Source: an uncultured Flavihumibacter sp.
Lineage (GTDB): Bacteria; Bacteroidota; Bacteroidia; Chitinophagales; Chitinophagaceae
Direction: 5' to 3'
Assembly (NCBI GenBank): GCA_946482545.1
Contig: CAMLRX010000017.1
Coordinates: 1-46,651, forward strand
DNA length: 46,651 nt
Below the pieces are notes generated by a model that made no database searches, was not told where the DNA came from, and was given only the letters and a program-made list of their open reading frames with translations. Positions 16,325 through 24,325 of the stretch are shown here, in pieces. Position 1 is the first letter of the stretch, and every line of letters begins with the position of its first letter. A program made the translations under genes and the position numbers.

Positions 16325-17514
16325 ACCGCCATTTTATTGGTGTGGTGAACTTGTTCCGGCGACAACAATACCATCTGTTCCGCCGAGGCCAGCAGGTATT
16401 CTGAAATGGCGAGCGCCATCCACGATTGCCAGCGGATGTATTTGATCCGGGAACGGAACACTTTGTTTTCAAAAAAGTGGAAGTATCCTTTTTCTGAATC
16501 GTAAAAGCGCTGTATGGTCCATTGCAGCACTTCCTTCGCTTTTTCCAGTTCCCCGGTTTTAGCGAAAAGAATGATGGCGTTGGCGGTGTCACGGGTTTCG
16601 GTGAAGAAGATGTTACTTCTGATGTCGGTTGGTTTGTGTTGGGTATGGAAGTGCAGGGCGCGGGGTCCATCGAAGCAATGTGCTTTGTAGGTGTCCATGC
16701 CTTTGGTGAACATGGTTGCTGATGCTTCGTTTCCGGTTACTTTGTTCATCAGAAAGATGGATTCCAGCACGAATGCCGTATGGAAATTATCGCTGTAACA
16801 GGCTTTAACGGAATAGCCCCAGGTGCCGTCTTCCCTTTGTACTTTTCCAAGATAGGCCAGTATTTTCGAGATGATGGTTTTGTATCTTTCTTCAGGCTGA
16901 ATGGCATAGAGTTCCGCATAGAACCGGCCCACTTTAGCCGTGGCGTTGTACACTTCATCTTTCTGATTGGGGAGGTATGAATACCAGCAATCCGTTTCGG
17001 ATTCGAACTTCATCCATTGTGTGTGCAGGATGTTTTCGAACGAAAGAATCAGGTCAAGCAGTTCGGGGTCCTGGTGTTTCCTGTAGCTGGCGAGGAATGC
17101 GTACATGGTGAACAGGCTGATGATGAGTGAGGTTTTTCCCGGACCTGAACTGTAACGGGAGAGCGTCATCTCAAATGCGAAGCCCACGGAAAAATCCGTG
17201 AATTCCTTGCTTTTGTTTGCTTTGAACCAGGCGATCAGTTTGTTGATTTCTTCTTCATACCGAATATGGTCATAGTTGGCCATGGCATGAAGGAAGAGCG
17301 CGTTGGATTTGGAGTTTTCCGATGGGCCAATGCCGAGTAAACTCCTGAAATTGATGGGGGATACTTTGTTCAGGAACGAAATTTTCGGCGCGAGTTTACC
17401 GGGCACACGCAGTTTGGCACCCGCGTAATCGTTCGGGTCTATACCCCTGTAGTTGTTTTCCTGCGCCTGCTGGAGTAGTTTTTCAAGGATCATTTCAATG
17501 GATTTAGGTGTCAT
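16321..17514 (-). CDS. Cytoplasmic alpha/alpha-toroid protein of polysaccharide clusters, function unknown
   Basis: The 397-residue protein has no signal peptide or membrane span and is almost all helical. Repeated helix-turn motifs such as QREDGTWGYS (226-235), an aromatic C-terminal block RWQSWMALAISEYL (361-374), and FTETRDTANAIILFAKTGE suggest an (alpha/alpha)6 barrel like those of terpene cyclases, GH8/GH88-type hydrolases or epimerases. Relatives in Bacteroidota capsule loci are sometimes labelled delta-aminolevulinate dehydratase, but none of that enzyme's TIM-barrel features are here. It overlaps both neighbours by 4 bp (glycosyltransferase upstream, acyltransferase downstream), so it belongs to the pathway. 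Sugar modification, epimerisation or a scaffold role are all possible; I assign none. Confidence 0.6.
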   Translation of the reverse strand: MTPKSIEMILEKLLQQAQENNYRGIDPNDYAGAKLRVPGKLAPKISFLNKVSPINFRSLLGIGPSENSKSNALFLHAMANYDHIRYEEEINKLIAWFKANKSKEFTDFSVGFAFEMTLSRYSSGPGKTSLIISLFTMYAFLASYRKHQDPELLDLILSFENILHTQWMKFESETDCWYSYLPNQKDEVYNATAKVGRFYAELYAIQPEERYKTIISKILAYLGKVQREDGTWGYSVKACYSDNFHTAFVLESIFLMNKVTGNEASATMFTKGMDTYKAHCFDGPRALHFHTQHKPTDIRSNIFFTETRDTANAIILFAKTGELEKAKEVLQWTIQRFYDSEKGYFHFFENKVFRSRIKYIRWQSWMALAISEYLLASAEQMVLLSPEQVHHTNKMAV

Positions 17515-18599
17515 GCGAAAGAAGGTTTATGTTGATCTGCAGTGGGTTCCCAGATTTCATTTTCAAGACGTTCTATTACTTTCTGTACCGTAAAATGTGT
17601 GCGGGCGAATTTGTAATTGTATTCACCCATTTCGCCTACATTTCCCAACGCTATGGCAGCAGTCATTTTTTCTTCCAGTTCATCCAGTGTGGCCTGTTTC
17701 ATTTTAAAGCCCATTTTTTCATCCTGGAAAAAATCGCCCAGCGCCCCGGCATGTGTGGTAATTACAGCAAGTCCGGCAGCCATTGCTTCCAGGATGCTGA
17801 TCGGCATTCCTTCTCCGTGAGAAGTAGGTAGAACAAAGATGTTCGACTGCTGAAAGAGCGCCGTTTTTGCCTCGCCATCCACCAATCCGTGAAAACGGAT
17901 ATTAGGGTTGTTGAATGCGCTGATGGTTCTTTTCACGGTTTCTTCCATCGATCCGAAACCAGCCACATCCAGATGAATGTTCGGGTATTTCTGGCTTAGG
18001 CGCTGAAACACGTTCAACAGCAATAAAATGCCTTTCTCTTTTTCGAGCCGTGCCAGGTAGAGGAACCGGGAGCCCTGTATGTGTTCAGCTTCCGGCAGGG
18101 GGAAATGTGCGATAAAACTCCTGTCCACCACTGTGGTTTCCACGATGATCTTTTTGGTATATCCTCTTTCTTCCAGACTTCTTTTAAAGTCTTTACTCAA
18201 TACAAATAATTTATCGGCCTTAAAGAATACATTCAGTTGTTTGTTCTGGATGCTTTCAAAATATTCCTGGTTCCATCCGTGGATGAATACGAATACTTTT
18301 TTGAAGGATAGTTTGGAAAGCAGGATAAAAATCCTGTCGCGTTTAAAAGCTTTCTTATCCATCGAAGTATTTACCAGGATGGCTTTACAGGATGGGTTGA
18401 AGAAAACTTCCAGCGCGAAACTGAGGTACCTTTCAATGGTGAAGGCGATCTTTTTGATTTTTCCTTTGCCGGCATTTCCTCTGAAAAAATAACTTTCGTC
18501 GGCGCTCCAGTTGCCTTTCAGGGCCTTCACATAGGAGCTTACCCCGCCGCTGGTATTGGGGTAGGGAGAGAGGATCAGGAGTTTTCTGGGGCTTTTCAT
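17511..18599 (-). CDS. Glycosyltransferase, GT4 family
   Basis: The 362-residue GT-B enzyme begins KLLILSPYPNTSGGVSSYVK, with the glycine-rich acceptor loop, and carries the C-terminal donor-site block SHGEGMPISILEAMAAGLAVI with the E-x7-E motif, followed by THAGALGDFF. This places it in GT4 (retaining, usually UDP- or GDP-sugar donor). It acts at the cytoplasmic face, adding one sugar to the undecaprenyl-linked repeat unit. It starts 11 bp after the previous stop and overlaps the toroid-protein gene by 4 bp. Donor and linkage cannot be deduced. Confidence 0.9.
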   Translation of the reverse strand: MKSPRKLLILSPYPNTSGGVSSYVKALKGNWSADESYFFRGNAGKGKIKKIAFTIERYLSFALEVFFNPSCKAILVNTSMDKKAFKRDRIFILLSKLSFKKVFVFIHGWNQEYFESIQNKQLNVFFKADKLFVLSKDFKRSLEERGYTKKIIVETTVVDRSFIAHFPLPEAEHIQGSRFLYLARLEKEKGILLLLNVFQRLSQKYPNIHLDVAGFGSMEETVKRTISAFNNPNIRFHGLVDGEAKTALFQQSNIFVLPTSHGEGMPISILEAMAAGLAVITTHAGALGDFFQDEKMGFKMKQATLDELEEKMTAAIALGNVGEMGEYNYKFARTHFTVQKVIERLENEIWEPTADQHKPSFA

Positions 18600-18610
18600 A
18601 CAGATTTGCT

Positions 18611-19753
18611 TTAGGGGTTAACGTATTTTCCTTTCGTGATGAATGCGATGAGCATCCGGCTATGATCTTCTGAATTAAATTCCTTAAAGGCTCTTTCCCT
18701 GGCGCTCCTGCCGTTTTTCCACAATAGCTCCGGACTTTCAAATAGTTCATTAAAAACCTTCGATAAACTTTCTGTGTTTTCCGGCGTATAATAAAGCAGC
18801 GCGTCTTCTCCCACGCAATCCACCACGGGCCCGATGCGTGCCGAGATCACACAATTTCCGGTAGCCATATATTCGCCCAGCTTAAAAGGGAAGCCTGTAT
18901 TGGCGAACCCGCTGTTGTTCCGGGGCATCACCAGTACATCTGTTTGCAGAATGTATTGATAGTACTCTTCATCTGTAAGGAAGCCGAGAAATTCCAGGTT
19001 GTTTATGTTGTGTTGTTTTGCTCTGGAAAGAATTTCTTCTTTCTTCCGTTCGGGACATTTTCCTGACAAATAGAATTTTCCTATCCCCCCGTTGTGTTGC
19101 ATAGAAGAGCTGAAAAAAGCATCCAGCATAATATCGAAATCATCTTTAGGCGCGTAGGATCCACCATAGAAGAAGTTGATGCGTTGTTTTTTTTCCTGTT
19201 GCCCGCGTGCCGGAAAATTCTTCGGATCAACAGATATCGGGAGCAGCAGTATTCGTGTTTCTTTACTGAAAAATCCACGCAGCATTTCGTATAAATAACC
19301 CGATATGCCGATGTATCCGCTGGCGAACCATCCGGAACGGCGAAGCAGCCACACAGAGAGTTGGAGGTTCATTTTGCCCAGCATGCTTTTCTTAAAGGGA
19401 ATGATCTCCCGCAAATCTTCAACGATATCAAAATAGATGCTGAAGCCCAGCATTTTTACAAGCAGCAGTGTCAGGAAGTTGTACAATGTTGGGTAACCGT
19501 AATGGTAATAGATATGCGGACCCCTGAAATTTTTCCTGGCTGCAAAAAGTTGCTTCCATTCGCCGAAGATATTTCCGGCCGTCATGAAAGTTACATTCCC
19601 ACTGGTTTCCGTGGTGGTACGCTTATCACGGTACAGGTTGATTACCTGGTGTTCTTGCTGCAGATAAGCCACCAGGTTACCGATCCTTTTGGCGGCGGCG
19701 AGTCCGTTTCGGATGCCAACGGGTGCGAATAGTATGGTAAGTCTGTTACTCAT
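18611..19753 (-). CDS. Glycosyltransferase, GT4-like, diverged
   Basis: The 380-residue GT-B protein starts LTILFAPVGIRNGLAAAKRI and has a donor-domain signature near 220-320 (INFFYGGSYAPKDDFDIMLDA, then FPFKLGEYMATGNCVIS with a KLGEYMA block in place of the usual E-x7-E). It is less typical than the other two GT4 enzymes of the cluster, but the domain order is the same. The start overlaps the upstream acyltransferase stop by 4 bp. It is inferred to add one residue of the polysaccharide repeat unit; donor unknown. Confidence 0.82.
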   Translation of the reverse strand: MSNRLTILFAPVGIRNGLAAAKRIGNLVAYLQQEHQVINLYRDKRTTTETSGNVTFMTAGNIFGEWKQLFAARKNFRGPHIYYHYGYPTLYNFLTLLLVKMLGFSIYFDIVEDLREIIPFKKSMLGKMNLQLSVWLLRRSGWFASGYIGISGYLYEMLRGFFSKETRILLLPISVDPKNFPARGQQEKKQRINFFYGGSYAPKDDFDIMLDAFFSSSMQHNGGIGKFYLSGKCPERKKEEILSRAKQHNINNLEFLGFLTDEEYYQYILQTDVLVMPRNNSGFANTGFPFKLGEYMATGNCVISARIGPVVDCVGEDALLYYTPENTESLSKVFNELFESPELLWKNGRSARERAFKEFNSEDHSRMLIAFITKGKYVNP

Positions 19754-20364
19754 ATTGCTTTTAGTTCCTGTTGTGTTATATGCTTAATAACTTTGCATGG
19801 GTTTCCCGCCGCGATCACATTGGCCGGTATACTCTTGGTTACAACACTGTTCGCGCCGATCACGGTATTCTCTCCGATTGTTACACCTTTTAATACCACC
19901 GCATTTACGCCAAGCCATACATTGTTGCCGATGATCACTTCCTGCGGCTCACCCGATCTTTTGTCTTCCAGGTGCCAGTCTGAATCGGTGATCAGAGTAT
20001 TAGCGCCACAACGTACATTGTCGCCGATGACAATTCTTCTGAACGCGCCGATTACTGTGCCGCTGAACCCGCAGTTGTCGCCAATCTCTATAGAAGCCCT
20101 ATACGTTGAATGGTGTGTCGAAAGAATGCAGGGGCGGTTGATGCCGATGAGATTAGAGGCAGGCTTCGACCTGAAATCACATCCTGCGCCGATTTGGATG
20201 GTGGTGCCGGGATATCTTTTGAAGTGGCATTTGCCAATGAAGCATGTTCTGTTTCCTACCTTCACGCCCCACCATCCGGCCCGGATACGATTGGCTGTTC
20301 CAGACAGGAGCAGGAGTTGGTTGTGAAGGTTGTAGGTGGTATGTGAAAGATTTTTAAACTTCAT
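19750..20364 (-). CDS. Left-handed beta-helix acyltransferase (first in cluster order)
   Basis: The 204-residue protein is of the WbbJ/colanic-acid acetyltransferase type. Hexapeptide coils run from about residue 50 to 190 (IQIGAGCDFRSK, IEIGDNCGFSG, IVIGDNVRCGANTLITDSDWH, then VIIGNNVWLGVNAVVLKGV). The active-site His is most likely that in DSDWH. A longer open frame reaches 20457, but ATG 20364 gives the normal family N-terminus and lies 13 bp after the Wzy-like stop. It is inferred to O-acetylate a repeat-unit sugar. With the two other LbetaH proteins it suggests a heavily acylated polymer, unless one of them forms an N-acetylated amino sugar. Confidence 0.85.
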   Translation of the reverse strand: MKFKNLSHTTYNLHNQLLLLSGTANRIRAGWWGVKVGNRTCFIGKCHFKRYPGTTIQIGAGCDFRSKPASNLIGINRPCILSTHHSTYRASIEIGDNCGFSGTVIGAFRRIVIGDNVRCGANTLITDSDWHLEDKRSGEPQEVIIGNNVWLGVNAVVLKGVTIGENTVIGANSVVTKSIPANVIAAGNPCKVIKHITQQELKAI

Positions 20365-20377
20365 TTTCTTTTCATTT

Positions 20378-21658
20378 TTAAGAAACCGGCGGTTGTTCAG
20401 TGTTTTGTTGTTCGTAATACTTATTATAAACCAGGCAAAGCAGCAGTCCGCATACATTGATGTGGAAAAAAACGAGTGTTACATTGGCCAGAACAAATCC
20501 CATCATTCCCCAGTATGGACCCCAGTAATTGTGGCGCGTAGCTGTACGCTTCAATTTTTTCATCATACTCACCAGGAACAGAATGAACAATGCAGCGCCC
20601 GCAATACCATACCAGTAAAGAAGCGAGAGGTAGCCTACATGTATTTGAGATGACCTTCCTTTGAGTAGTAATTCAAGTTCTTTGTCGCCGGTAGCACCTT
20701 CTCCGAATTTGAGGTTGCCTTTTCCCAAAACAGGATTGTGCGGATATAATTCAGAGAAAACTTCGAATGCAAGCAGCCTGGAAGATGCAGCTCCTTCGGA
20801 AAGTCCGCCGTGGTTGGTCTCCAGCAGGCGTTCGTTAATGAACCCATCCACATCAAATTTAACATACAGCAACAACTGGTAAAGCAGGATGCAAACCAGT
20901 GAAGTGCTCAGTAGGAATTTCAGTATGCTGGAAAGTGTTATTTTCCTGTAATCGAAAGTAACCATCAGGCAGAGCACCCAGTTGATCATCATCCACCTGG
21001 ATTTGTTGATGAGGGTGAATATGGCTCCGCAAACAATATAGAGCCACGATAAAGTCTCTTTCTTTTTCTCTTTTTCAGCAATAATGGTGGAAAGAATTGG
21101 AAGCACCGATAACCCGGCAAACATACTTCCCCCCAGATAGGAATAAATCGAACTCAGCCTTCTTTGCATTTCATCAGTCGTTTCCAGGTCCTCCTGTGCA
21201 TTGGGGTTAAGCAGGAAATTATAGTCGATAAATTGCTGAATAATGATGGCAATAATGGAGAGCCAGAAGATGATTTTAAGGATTCGTGTAAGAACGGAAA
21301 TGAATTGCGCCGAGAATTTCGTGTTCTCAATCAGGACACCCGCGAAAAATCCAAACAGCAACTGGTGCTTAAAAAGGTAGGTCAAAGAGAAGGGCTTTCC
21401 GGCAATCACAATATCTGAAAACATAGTGTACACAGAAAAAAACAGCAATAATTTCAGGTAGAAAGGCACCACGATTATTTTTTCGTGCCGGAGAAAACCT
21501 GCGATGAACAAAACCAGGTTGAAAAGAATGAGTGCATTGAAAAAATAAGTCCCGCTTTTAATGGAACTGTTGGTCACAATAAAATAACTGATCATTGGCG
21601 CGGTGGCCAGGATGAAGATCAGTTTCTTATTGATGCTATTGATGAGTGCCGGGTTCAA
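20378..21658 (-). CDS. Wzy-like polysaccharide polymerase / O-antigen ligase family protein
   Basis: The 426-residue integral membrane protein has about 11 hydrophobic segments and a large periplasmic loop (about 275-350) containing GAASSRLLAFEVF and GRSSQIHVGYLSLLYWYG, in the position of the Wzy_C/O-antigen ligase loop. It should polymerise repeat units at the periplasmic face. The start is TTG at 21658: TTGA overlaps the upstream glycosyltransferase stop by 4 bp, as at other junctions of this cluster, and this start keeps the first membrane segment whole. The first in-frame ATG, about 21 codons later, would cut that segment. Polymerase versus ligase cannot be separated by sequence; polymerase is favoured by context. 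Confidence 0.78.
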   Translation of the reverse strand: MNPALINSINKKLIFILATAPMISYFIVTNSSIKSGTYFFNALILFNLVLFIAGFLRHEKIIVVPFYLKLLLFFSVYTMFSDIVIAGKPFSLTYLFKHQLLFGFFAGVLIENTKFSAQFISVLTRILKIIFWLSIIAIIIQQFIDYNFLLNPNAQEDLETTDEMQRRLSSIYSYLGGSMFAGLSVLPILSTIIAEKEKKKETLSWLYIVCGAIFTLINKSRWMMINWVLCLMVTFDYRKITLSSILKFLLSTSLVCILLYQLLLYVKFDVDGFINERLLETNHGGLSEGAASSRLLAFEVFSELYPHNPVLGKGNLKFGEGATGDKELELLLKGRSSQIHVGYLSLLYWYGIAGAALFILFLVSMMKKLKRTATRHNYWGPYWGMMGFVLANVTLVFFHINVCGLLLCLVYNKYYEQQNTEQPPVS

Positions 21659-22956
21659 TGTGCCGTTTTTTCTGTTTGAATGAAACGAACGCTTTCTTTT
21701 GTTCTATAGGTAAGTTGATGGTAAATGGAAGCCAGGTCGTTGGTAATACTTACAGGATCATGCCTTTCCAGTGCTTTTTTTCTTGCATTCGCGCCCATTT
21801 TTTTTGCCTGGCTGAAATTGCAGGATAGTTCCCTGATCGTTCCTGCTAAAGCAAAAGGATCTCCGGACTGCACAAGCAAACCTGTTGTACCATTTTCCAC
21901 CAGGGAAGAAGTGCCACCTGCATAACTTGCTACAACGGGCATTCCAAGCAGCATGGCTTCACAAAGACTATTTGGGCTATTCTCTATATGACTTACCTGG
22001 CAATATATATCGGCTGCCTGCAGTTTTTCAACAATAACATGCTCGTTGGCATCGCCCAGAAAAGAAAGGTTAACAGCGGAAATATTTTCTTTCAGCCAAC
22101 GCCGGATCATTTGTACCATACCGTTTTTTTCCTGTAAACCGATAACGGTCCATTCAAAATGAAATGACGGCTGCCTTTGCAGAATGGATGCTGTTTTAAC
22201 AATGGTCTCAAATCCTTTGTACAGCCCTTCGCTGGTTATCGTAACAAGCCGGAGTACTGGTTCAAACGATTGCTTGTTCCATTGGTGGGTATAGAATGAT
22301 TTCCGAAGTATCTCATTGTTGAAATAATAGGTGCTTTCAGGCGCAAGAATTTTTGTAATCCTTCTGTCCCAGTCTGTTCTCCCGATAATGTGTCTGCTTT
22401 CAGAAAGGATGATTTGTTCTCTTGCTGCCCTTTGCCTCATATTTTTATACTGACGTGAAGCCGATTTAAAAAGCAGTTTCTCCTTTACGGGCATATGCCT
22501 GGATGCAATGCTTGCCGGAACGCCGGAATAATATTTTTCTGCGTAAGGCGTAAGCATGCCCTGGATGGATACCACTACAGGAATGTTGCAGTGTTGTTGA
22601 ATGAGGCCAAAATTGTCTTCAGTTCCATGTATATGGATCAGGTCCGGGTTTTCCCGGGAAATCAGGCGCAGGATAGCATCGATTTCCGGCGCATCGTTCA
22701 CGAAAGGTCCTTTCCATCGGGATATAAGCCTCGAAAGCTTCGATTTTTTATTTCCCCGGTATAAAGGAATGTACCTTGTTTTACCAATATAAAAAGGCTC
22801 TATTTCTTCAGGCGCATAAAATGCGATTGAAAGAGATATATCCGGATAGTTCTGGATGATTTTTTCAAGCGATATCAGCCATCCGCCGCGGTTATTTTTT
22901 ATTCCCATTCTTTCAGTTGCAGAACAGGCCGTATTGGTGAACCAGAGTACTTTCAT
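21655..22956 (-). CDS. Glycosyltransferase, GT4 family
   Basis: The 433-residue GT-B protein begins MKVLWFTNTACSATERMG with the glycine-containing loop NNRGGWLISLE. PDLIHIHGTEDNFG marks the end of the N-terminal domain. The donor domain carries SHIENSPNSLCEAMLLGMPVV (E-x7-E type), then SYAGGTSSLVENGTTGLLV, a standard GT4 block. It is the first glycosyltransferase after the flippase gene (10-bp gap). Its stop overlaps the TTG start of the polymerase gene by 4 bp. Donor and acceptor are unknown. Confidence 0.9.
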   Translation of the reverse strand: MKVLWFTNTACSATERMGIKNNRGGWLISLEKIIQNYPDISLSIAFYAPEEIEPFYIGKTRYIPLYRGNKKSKLSRLISRWKGPFVNDAPEIDAILRLISRENPDLIHIHGTEDNFGLIQQHCNIPVVVSIQGMLTPYAEKYYSGVPASIASRHMPVKEKLLFKSASRQYKNMRQRAAREQIILSESRHIIGRTDWDRRITKILAPESTYYFNNEILRKSFYTHQWNKQSFEPVLRLVTITSEGLYKGFETIVKTASILQRQPSFHFEWTVIGLQEKNGMVQMIRRWLKENISAVNLSFLGDANEHVIVEKLQAADIYCQVSHIENSPNSLCEAMLLGMPVVASYAGGTSSLVENGTTGLLVQSGDPFALAGTIRELSCNFSQAKKMGANARKKALERHDPVSITNDLASIYHQLTYRTKESVRFIQTEKTAH

Positions 22957-22966
22957 AGATGGATAT

Positions 22967-24325
22967 TTATTTGTTCCAGATACCTGAAGCGGTATGGTTC
23001 AGTATTTTGTTGGTTTGTGTGTATTGCAACAGAAATGAGGCAAACTTTGTAACAATGCCGGCCACCACCACACCATATACGCCCATTGGAGATAAGGATA
23101 AAAAATGCGCCAGCAGGATGTAGGCCGTTATCTCAATTCCTGTAAAGTACATTGAAAGCCTGATCTTCCCCGATCCGTTAATAAACATGCTGTATACTGT
23201 TGCGAAAACAGTTTGAATAAAATAAAGTGCCAACAGCGCGATGAGTGGCAACTGAACAGCCACACTTTTGCCGATCCACAAAGGAATGAGTACCGGTGAC
23301 AATAAGGTAAGAGCCACCACTCCGCAAGACAACAGCAGCGATATCTTATTTTGTTTCCTGATCGTTTTCCTGATCCAGTCGTGGTCCCCTTCCGCAAGTT
23401 TCTTTGTGAACCCCGACCAGAGTGGGGTGGCGATGATGCCGCTTAATACAGTAGATATCTGCAGGTATTTGAACGCGATATTGTAAGAAGTTACGTCTTC
23501 AGGTCCAAATATTCTGATGATGATAAGGCTGGCACTGGAACTGATTATTACGTTGGCTACCTGGATGAAAAAGAAACGGAATCCCAGCCCGGTGATTTTA
23601 CTGCTCAATGAAAACCGTACGTGCCTGAAGGAAGGGCTGATATGCCTCAACTTACCGCTGAACAGAAAAAAAGACCCTACGCTAAATGTAAGCAGCGGAG
23701 CACTGCTGAGAATAATGCCCGCCGTAAGCAGCGGAGACGCGTCTGTGCGCATCGCCACCAGTAGAAAAGAAAGACTGACCAGGTTCGATATTGCAGGGAA
23801 TGCTGCGCTGAAAGCAGCATGTTGCGTGGCGAAAAGAACAGGTTGTATAAGTTGCGTAATGAAAGTAATGGATAAACCGGTGAAAACAATCAGAAACAAC
23901 GCGCGCAACTCTTCCTGTGAAATACTGTATATGTTTAGAAAACCTGGCCAGTTGATGCTGTGCGATAGCAGAAAAAACAGGAGGGCCAGTGTGCCGAAAA
24001 TACATGCGGTAAGCAGGTAAGATGTGCTTACCAGTTCTTTCGCCATCTTGTGGTCGTTTTGAGAAAGTGCCTGTGTAAGGTGATTGCGTAATCCATTCCC
24101 AATGCCGATGTCGAAATATTGAAACCAGGAAATGAAGGATGTGATGGCGATCCATATACCGTACCGCTCAGCATTCAGGTAGTTGATCAGTAGTGGAACA
24201 TAGATGAAATTGATACCGATGCTGATGCCTTTTGCCAGCATTCCTCCTGCAATGTTCCTCCTGATAAGTTGCGAAAACCCATCCTGAGCTGTATTTAGCT
24301 GTAACAACTGTTTATATCCTTTCAT
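22967..24325 (-). CDS. Wzx-like lipid-linked oligosaccharide flippase
   Basis: The 452-residue protein has about 12-14 membrane segments and the MOP-superfamily start, with NIAGGMLAKGISIGINFIYVP followed by YLNAERYGIWIAI, typical of polysaccharide biosynthesis Wzx proteins. It should flip the undecaprenyl-linked repeat unit to the periplasm for Wzy polymerisation. The first 14 bases of the gene overlap the 3' end of the Wzc-like gene. No truncation is visible. It may need a matching repeat unit, which cannot be tested here. Confidence 0.88.
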   Translation of the reverse strand: MKGYKQLLQLNTAQDGFSQLIRRNIAGGMLAKGISIGINFIYVPLLINYLNAERYGIWIAITSFISWFQYFDIGIGNGLRNHLTQALSQNDHKMAKELVSTSYLLTACIFGTLALLFFLLSHSINWPGFLNIYSISQEELRALFLIVFTGLSITFITQLIQPVLFATQHAAFSAAFPAISNLVSLSFLLVAMRTDASPLLTAGIILSSAPLLTFSVGSFFLFSGKLRHISPSFRHVRFSLSSKITGLGFRFFFIQVANVIISSSASLIIIRIFGPEDVTSYNIAFKYLQISTVLSGIIATPLWSGFTKKLAEGDHDWIRKTIRKQNKISLLLSCGVVALTLLSPVLIPLWIGKSVAVQLPLIALLALYFIQTVFATVYSMFINGSGKIRLSMYFTGIEITAYILLAHFLSLSPMGVYGVVVAGIVTKFASFLLQYTQTNKILNHTASGIWNK

